Origin: Ulota crispa
Taxonomy: Eukaryota > Streptophyta > Bryopsida > Orthotrichales > Orthotrichaceae
NCBI GenBank assembly: GCA_963920765.1
Contig: OY987242.1
Coordinates: 20,980,002 to 21,044,001 of the forward strand
Reading direction: 5' to 3'
DNA length: 64,000 nt
This document shows positions 57,006-64,000 of the stretch, in pieces (within the stretch, counting starts at the first letter, position 1; each line of letters opens with the position of its first letter). The translations under genes were made by a program, and so were the position numbers. The notes beneath the pieces are model-generated. The model worked only from the letters and a program-made list of their open reading frames with translations, was not told the DNA's origin and ran no database searches.

Positions 57006-59604
57006 ATGAATAGTATTGCTACAAGCCCGATCTTGATGGGGCTTTCGGATGTTCTGGATGGCACTGCAGACTGGCTGAATGGACAGAACGGGACTCTGAG
57101 TGGGCTGCTGCTTGCTGGAGGCAATGCGACGCCGAAATGTGATAGCACGAGAGGAGTGAAACTTGCGGAATGCCTAAAGGAGCTCGCGTCGTTTCAAAAA
57201 ACCGTTTTAGAAGAGCTTCAAGAGGAGGACGCTCTGCTGCCGAAAGATCTCAATAGTACTCTGAGTTTGGCAGGATCGAAACGAGAGAAAGGTACTGAAC
57301 TGTTGTCCTCTGAACTGAAAAACTCCAGTCGACGTGAGGTGAAAGACGTACAACAGAAGCCGTGGTCAATTTCTACAAAATCATCTGCGCGGTCGTCGAA
57401 TGCCGGGTTAAGCAAGGGTGAAAGAATGACCCGAGTGTCGAAGAAATCGCCCGTTGTGGCAGCGAAGTCAAGGCAGTACGTGATCCACTCTAACCCCCTT
57501 GCGAGTGGTCGGAGGTTGTCTGGAGCGTCATCAAAGAAGACAGAGGAGTCCCTTGAGCAATCACCCACCAATTGTCGGCGCATGAGTAAGTCCACTCCAT
57601 TCAAAATGAAGTCAGCCGAGAGGAAGAAAAATGGTGTTGGTGTCCAGGCGTCAAGCGTACCTGGGAGCATGACTGCTGCTGTGGAACGCCCTCCAACCAG
57701 CAATGTAGCAAAGCTCACGGACAGGCAGAAAGTGCTGCTCAAGAGAGTGATGAACAGTCCGATGAATAGCCCAATGACTGGGTTGAAAAGGATTCAGAGA
57801 GACAAAGCCGGTGGCCCTCCTTCAAGCGTGGATCTTTCTGCCGCAGCTCGTAGAGCACGTCGTTTGTCTCAAGTTCTCAGAAATGAGCACGAAATCAAGC
57901 ATCAGAACCAGCAGTATGCGAAAGAGTTGCAAGAGCTACGGCGACAATATGTCGTTAAGGAAGAGGAGGTATTTTTCTGAGTTCTGGACAAATAGCTGGT
58001 TCCTCTTTCTTTGTTTTGTGTTCCGTATCTAGAAGCTAACTGCACATGTCACTCCATCATTGACTGAGTGCAAAGTGTTTGAAAAAAGAAGGAATTTTTT
58101 CTGTAATAAAATTTGAAGATTTTAAAGAAAAAACTTTAAAAAAATGGTTAGAAAATTTTAATAAATATAATATATCTTCACAAATATGGTATACAATAGC
58201 ACCACAAAAATGGAAAAATCAGGTTACTCAGTAATGGATAAATAAAAATAAAAATAACTTTAGTATTGCAGAAAAACAAATAATAATTTCAGTTTTATCT
58301 CAAAGAAAAAAAAAAAATCCCTGAACATTTGGCACCTTTGCCACCAACACGAGACCCTCGGTGAATCCTTTCATGCGGTAAGAAGAGGAGCGTTATACTT
58401 TTTGTGAACCATTTCCTTGAACATCGTGCAGGCTGATAGAGCTCAATCGGCGGGCATGCTGCTGCGTCAAGTATGTGCCAACCAGGCCGAAGAGCTGAAG
58501 GCTTACAAGGGAGCATTTCCAACCCTAATGAAGGATATGGCCGACCTAAGAGAGAATTACTGCAAGCAAGAGAAAGAGCTGCAGTCAGAGCTCAACACGA
58601 AACTTAGCCTTCAGTCAGAAGTCTCCAAACTTCGGGGTCGTGTTGACTGTCTGACAGATGACATGAAGCAGGTAACCCTTCAATGATACATATATTTTTT
58701 TTCTCCGTAGCTCTTCAGTGTTGCTGAAATCATGCTTCCTGATTGTTGTTGGGTTCTGATTTGTAGTCATTGGCCCAACTGTTGCAGAGGACATTCGAAC
58801 AATTTGCAGATTACTTGTTTTAAGGATTTCCTGGTCCTAACTTCTTTGCAATGCATGTGTAGACAAGGACGTTAAACACCGTCCTGGCAGAACGTGTCCA
58901 TCAATATGAGAAGTCCCAGTGTACTAGTTGTCGACTCCACATCAACCAGAAGCCTCTGAAGAAAGAGGTTGGTGATTTATACTTTCTCTTTCTTTCTTAA
59001 CTTGGTGAAACTCATGGAATCTGAGTGGATCGGACCCTTGTATTCCTTGATTCTCATTAATGGGAGGGTGTTCTCAGGCGTCCCCATTGTCTGGAAAGCA
59101 GAAGGTTGGTCCGGCTTTCAGAACACCACCACGGTCCCGCACAGAGTCAAATCTCGGGAGGAGGAACAGTCCAAGGGCTTCTGGGACGCTAAAGAAAGAG
59201 GTGGCTTTCCACCCTGCTTTTATCACTGGTGACGTACTAACGTCCAGAGACATGGTCAAAGGATACCTTGCTTCATTCCGTATTCCCCTCCAAGTAGTGG
59301 TATAACTTTGTGAGATGTATTGCTCCTTGTTCTGTATGAGAGTTAATATATTACAAACACTTAGCGTTCGAGTCCACTGCTTTTTCAGGTGGAGAGTGTT
59401 TACCAACAGGAAAACGTGAAGCCATCTCTCAATGGTACAGGAGAGCCAGTCCAGCACGATTCTGCACTTCAAACAAGGTGTGAAAATGTGCCACAAGATC
59501 TTTCTAACACAGGTGGCTTTCCAGACGATGCGCTGAAGAATAGAGTCACGAGCCTCTTGTTCACTGCGTCTCAAGCACTGGAGAATCAGCACCGAATCAT
59601 GTAA
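57006..59604 (+). CDS. Coiled-coil protein of unknown function
   Basis: I do not recognise the family. Exons 57006-57968, 58432-58671, 58863-58967, 59078-59200 and from 59389 are all in phase with good splice sites. Residues 1 to about 280 are Ser/Lys-rich and likely disordered, after an N-terminal segment with LSDVLDGTADWLNGQ. About 283-415 is a heptad-rich coiled coil (ARRARRLSQVLRNEHE, then KLRGRVDCLTDDMKQ). A CTSC pair near residue 423 and basic Ser/Pro-rich exon 4 (FRTPPRSRTESNLGRR) follow. The last exon reads to TAA at 59604, but GTAAGA just before that stop (CATGTAAGA) is also a strong donor, so the gene may continue beyond. The layout is like microtubule- or cytoskeleton-associated proteins; that is only inference. 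Confidence 0.7.
58068..58318 (+). pseudogene. Probable plastid DNA insertion (ycf1-like fragment) in an intron
   Basis: Within intron 1 of the coiled-coil gene, about 250 bases are far more AT-rich than the flanks. They read as one long protein frame with plastid-type codon use: segments include KEGIFSVIKFEDFKEKTLK, ISSQIWYTIAPQKWKNQVTQ and FSIAEKQIIISVLSQRKK. One stop breaks it (TAA at 58232-58234, one C-to-T change from CAA). The W(x)6PQKWKNxV pattern is reminiscent of the plastid Ycf1 (TIC214) protein of bryophytes. The assignment to ycf1 is from memory of the family and not checked. Confidence 0.55.
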
Positions 59605-61870
59605 GATTCCGTATATGACTCCTCATCTAGGAATCGGTGACTAGCATCAGTATCTATATCCGATGTGCAAAACCTCGCTAGTTACTGCATCACATCTTGC
59701 ACGTGGTATTAGCTTTTCCTTGAGATCTGTTGCACAGAGTCAAGAGTGGTTTTCGTGCACATCTTGTCACGACTTTCCAATATGAATTTTGCTCACTGAA
59801 GAGAAGAAAGCCCAATTTCCGCTAGGATGACTATATCTCTGCGATACAACTGCTAGTTGTGTCTGCACTGAAAGGACTGAGTACAAATCTCTTGATCATA
59901 ACATGTGGAGATAAACGTGTCTCATTTGTGTAGCATATTCCCAACTTCGACTGCTACCTTGTATGTGCATTGTGCTGGCACTCCCTTGTTGTGTCTGCTG
60001 GATCTCTTTAAATCGGTGTGTTCATTGAACAGTTGTGACCCTGCAGATTCACTTTGTTCTTCTTCTACATGTTTGGTCCTCGACGGGTAGGAAAACTGGG
60101 ATGTATGATGAGAGCTTGCTTGCGACCTGCACTTGGAAAGCTTAATTGGAGGACGGTCTTCCAGAAATTTTCACTTTGTCCCTGATTTTGTCATTTCTGT
60201 GTCTACAGTAGTGCTGACGGTAGCGGTTTTCCATGGTTGTAATCTACTCTTTGGAAAGAATAAGATCAAAGTCCAACTATCACCTGCCTAATTCTGTTTT
60301 ACAAAACAATCCTGCCTTGGAATGCTCTACTTGTAGATCTTGAATTATTTTAGTAACTGTGGAATGTCTTACATTAGAAGCAGGTCCTTGAATGAATAAG
60401 TCAGAAAAGTAAAGCTGGAAGTCTTAGAGATATCAGTTACACCCATCTCCACTTCTCAAGTTTTATTTCTTCTTCTTTAACTTCCTTTAAAAGATGTGTT
60501 GAATCTTCCATGGAGTGCATCCCTTAGATCAATTGAGTCCCTGCGCACTCAAATTTGAATCAGGTCAAAACATTAGAGCTACTACACAAGAAATAGGAAA
60601 AGTAGATTGATCACGAGTTCATCTATCTTTTAGCTACAAAGATGAAACCTATCCCAAGATTGTTAGGCAATATCAATTGGTGTGCAAACCTAAAAGTGCC
60701 TAAGATTTTGGGGGAAAACAAGTAGATGTGAAGTGTATGTATTTTGCAAACTTCAACAATTTGCAGTCATTGCATTTTTGTGCATAGGCATTGCTATGTT
60801 AAATGGCAGTGGATTAAGGATCTTGTGATTGTATGTGCTAAGTCATTGGTAAGCAACGCCATCAAGGAATTAGTGGAATATCAAATGTAGCAATCATTTG
60901 TGTCCAAAACAATTTTCAAAATTCAATTATATCTATGTTGTTTAGTTCTTAAATTTTTGCTAGTGTTAGGTCATTGCCTCATAATAAGATGATGGTGCAA
61001 GTGAAACTTACAAGGATTGTAAATTTGAAAAAATAGTTACAATTCTCAAAGATACTTAGGAGAAGGATGCATTGTTGTATTGAGGTAGGCATATCCATAT
61101 AGTGTCAAGTGAAATCCTTCACTTTTTTAGTCAAAGGGTGCTAGACACATTCAAAGTCCAAATTTTGGAAAGGATTGGAGCATTTTCCTAACATGACAAT
61201 CATGTGTTGTGAGCTTGGGATGTCCAAAACACAAATTTGTTGGCATGGAAACCCGTTGCATGAATTCCCAAAACAACCATGGCACAAACTTTGAAAATTC
61301 TCATTTATTGGCAAAAAAAATTCAATTTTATCATCATCAAGCACTTCAAGTCAAATTTCCCCACATATGTGGTGCAACATTAGCACACTTGCTCATTTGA
61401 TTTGTATTTTTTTGGATGTGATATTTCCAATTTTTCAGCTACCACTTGAATTAGATTGTAAAAAATGTTCATTTTTTAGGAGCAACCTTGTAGAATTCCA
61501 AGATGTGACCAACCAAAGGTTAATAGAAATTAAACTATGTTGGAGCACCTTTGCAAATAGCCACTCCAATTAGATTATAATAAACATTAGGTCTTTTAGA
61601 TGTATCACAATATGTGTGTGTTCCATCTCAAAATCTAACTTAATAAGTTCAAAAGTGACCCCTACAAATGTAATTCAATTAAAACAAAAACTTCTGAAAA
61701 AGATAATTAAAAAATTAAAGTTCTCATTGTTATACTCAAAACGTAACTTCTTCTAGAACTTGTTGAAAATAAATTTAGATTTTTTTTAATTTAGAAATAC
61801 TTTTAAATCACATGTATCAAAACTTATTGATTTGTCAAACCCAATTGCATGAACGTAACAAATTTTGCAA
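59605..61870. other. Intergenic region after the coiled-coil gene
   Basis: The first few hundred bases may include further exons or the 3'UTR of the coiled-coil gene. One possible acceptor is the CAG before about 60047. From about 60500 the sequence is AT-rich with no supported gene. Confidence 0.4.
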
Positions 61871-63379
61871 AGTTTGGTTTGAATGTGGAGTCACGACGAC
61901 CGGCGGTCTGCGAAGAGAGCCCGTGTCTCGCTCGTCACCGTCACCAGCTAACTCTCACTTCCCTTTGAAGAAAAGTACTCCCGTCCTCGCCGATTTTCGA
62001 CCGGGGCCGCCAGCACGTTTGCAATTGACGGCGGCACGATTGCGCTTGAGATCTGTTGCCAGAGCCGACGGGATGGAATTGACCATGGGGTGAGCCCCCT
62101 TCACTTAAAATTTGCGGTTCCAAGCTTGAAGTACCGGAGGATACCGTGGCTTGGTAACCTCCCAATTCCGTCAACGCACAAACATCACAGCTTCCCTGAT
62201 TTGGTATCAATTGCTGGAGCTGGTCGGCTAGGGTAATTCATGTTTTATTAGATTGAAGGGAGGTTGACGAGGGGGGATTTCTTCTTGACCGATTTTGCCT
62301 CCGAGAGATTTGCTCGAGTTTCGGTCTAAGTGAGGTTACGTGGTTTTCTTGAAGATCATCCATCGCAATTTTATTTGTGAGTGTACAAGGCATTGCCCCT
62401 AGTGTTGTTCTTCTTTCTCCTTTGAATTCGTAGGAATCAATTGAGGGCTGTGCGACTAGTGTTACTGCTTCTGGCCATGCTAGCTACTTGAAAAATTTCC
62501 GCATGCTTGCAGTGCATTCGACTAGTATGCATGCATTTGTCCTCATTTGTGCCGCCTCTGCGAAAATTCGAACAAGGTACTGGGGGTTCACAGAACTGTA
62601 CTGTACATAACGCGCTACCAATTTGAGTTGCCGTTGCCGAGTGGGTTGCTTTTGTGACACTTTTTTTTACAGTAGGCAACGCATGAACTCGGAATTTTGC
62701 CTGCAGCGGAAAAGCCGCGTGAATCCACGGAGGAGGATGGCTTGGGTTTTGGGGTTTTGCTTGCTCGAAAATCGGAGGGATTTCCTTTCGAAGAACTCTG
62801 AAAGCACTTAATCGTTTAGGAAATCTTTTCCTGCATGCTTGTTTTTTCTGGATTTTTCCAATTCACGGGTACAGCAAGGAAACTAGCGTTATTTTCTCGT
62901 ACAGATCTGCTTAAAAAAACTAGTATTGTGAGGAAGAAACTCACGAATGGTTGACGCCCGGGGAATTAGTATATATCGTTGTCCAACAATGCTTTAGTTG
63001 GAACTTAGTTTCTAGAAAAACGGCAGTCAATGACGTGAAGAAGGAAAACCAATCATGGCCATTCGCCATTTTGACTTTGCCAGTCTCTTTTCTGCTTTAG
63101 TGTTCATTCTGAAGTTGTTTCTGGTACTTGCTCAAATGCATTACCTTTCCAACAGGGCGAGGGAGGAGTCACACCTTCTCAAGGCATGTCTGTTGCTTCA
63201 TCTGGGGCTTTATTTCTGTTCAATAAATTTGGTACGGTCTTTAGAGATTTTACTTAGGTCTTTGTGGGTGGGGGTGACATCAATGTCCTTTTCAGGAAAT
63301 AGCAAGCTGAGCTGATGAGCTGATGAGCTGATTACAAGCAACATAGCACCCTCCACACGGTGTTGCGAGGGCTCCAGCC
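61871..63379 (+). other. Leader region of the AZG-type permease gene
   Basis: GC content rises abruptly at about 61890. GGGGTGAGC at about 62090 could be the donor of a non-coding first exon, with the coding exon beginning shortly before 63380. Short open frames here have no known motif. Exon limits are not certain. Confidence 0.35.
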
Positions 63380-64000
63380 ATGGCGGGTGTGCTCCGGCGA
63401 GCGGGCCGGTCGTACGCAAGGTCACTGGAGACGCTGAACACGAAGGTGGGAGAGAGCAAGGTAGGCAAATTCTTCGAGCTGGAAGAGCGCAACACCTACT
63501 TCACGCAAGAAATCCGTGCCGGAACGGCCACGTTTCTGACCATGGCGTACATCCTCGCTGTCAACGCGAGCATTCTCACCGACTCTGGAGGCCCGTGCAC
63601 AGTCGCGGATTGCATCCCTCTCTGCAGCAACGATGCTTACGCGGACGCCAATTCATGCACAACCGCTGGGTTTCAGACGATCCTCCCAACGCCCGCTTGC
63701 AAATTCGCTCCTGTCAACCCCGGCTACCAGAACTGCTTGACAACCGTAAAAAAGGACCTCATCGTCGCCACCGCCGCGGCGTCCCTCATCGCCTGCTTCA
63801 TCATGGGCGTGTTTGCGAATCTGCCGCTTGCGTTGGCGCCGGGCATGGGCACCAACGCCTACTTCGCCTACTCGGTGGTGGGGTTCCATGGCTCCGGGAG
63901 CGTCACGTACCAGTCGGCATTGGCGGCCGTGCTGATCGAGGGGGTCATCTTTCTGCTGATTGCCGCTCTGGGGTTCCGAACGAAGCTTGCGAAGCTCATC
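63380..64000 (+). CDS. AZG1: Adenine/guanine permease, AZG1 type (5' part, cut by window end)
   Basis: AzgA-like purine transporter of the NAT/NCS2 superfamily. Plant AZG proteins import adenine and guanine, and also cytokinin, by proton symport at the plasma membrane or ER. The visible 207 codons are uninterrupted. After a ~25-residue basic N-terminus come [24 protein letters not shown] sequence, the first membrane helix [15 protein letters not shown], a Cys-rich loop ([10 protein letters not shown]), a second helix starting [19 protein letters not shown], and the family signature [15 protein letters not shown] with VVGFHGSG. The ATG at 63380 was chosen as the first in frame with context matching family N-termini. 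The remaining two-thirds lies beyond 64000. Confidence 0.93.
   Translation, partial: MAGVLRRAGRSYARSLETLNTKVGESKVGKFFELEERNTYFTQEIRAGTATFLTMAYILAVNASILTDSGGPCTVADCIPLCSNDAYADANSCTTAGFQTILPTPACKFAPVNPGYQNCLTTVKKDLIVATAAASLIACFIMGVFANLPLALAPGMGTNAYFAYSVVGFHGSGSVTYQSALAAVLIEGVIFLLIAALGFRTKLAKLI

Noticed and set aside
59364..59376. GTTCGAGTCC, resembling a tRNA B box
   Set aside because: No A box or acceptor stem at the right distance. The motif lies in an intron just before a normal acceptor.

Overview
This is plant nuclear DNA, most likely from a bryophyte and probably a moss. The genes have several short introns with GT..AG ends. Three chalcone synthase genes look moss-like, and other genes encode a plant KASH protein with an -LVPT tail, a SUMO E1 subunit, a GPI-anchored GH17/CBM43 beta-glucanase, a PEBP-family gene and an AZG-type purine permease. 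Genus cannot be fixed from sequence alone. Intergenic DNA is very AT-rich and packed with small inverted-repeat transposons; the chalcone synthase exons are strikingly GC-rich.

Layout: 1-2945 holds TIR repeats and a ~700 bp hairpin. 3655-6975 is SAE1 (ten coding exons), with a Stowaway-type MITE in one intron. 9165-29013 is a chalcone synthase array: copy 1 (+), copy 2 (-) and copy 3 (+), separated by two ~7.0 kb AT-rich spacers. The three coding regions and introns are the same length; the only difference I found is one silent base. 34159-36071 is the beta-1,3-glucanase. About 36993-39022 is a PEBP-family gene whose frame is broken by an 8-bp near-duplication that looks like a transposon excision footprint. 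39-49 kb is repeat-rich and gene-poor. 50044-53673 encodes a SINE1-like ARM-repeat KASH protein of the nuclear envelope. 57006-59604 or beyond encodes an unrecognised coiled-coil protein, with a probable plastid-DNA (ycf1-like) insertion in its first coding intron. 63380 to the end is the start of an AZG-type permease, cut by the window edge.

The genes do not form a pathway or operon. The most interesting signal is the inverted chalcone synthase array. Its copies are mosaics: copies 1 and 2 share 3' flanks, and copies 2 and 3 share 5' flanks. Copy 2 is bracketed by inverted copies of one short TIR element. This suggests recent duplication or gene conversion, and a possible source of chalcone synthase double-stranded RNA, as known at the soybean I locus. 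A second theme is the set of paired dispersed TIR elements. One pair gives an empty-site/filled-site comparison that dates a nested MITE insertion.
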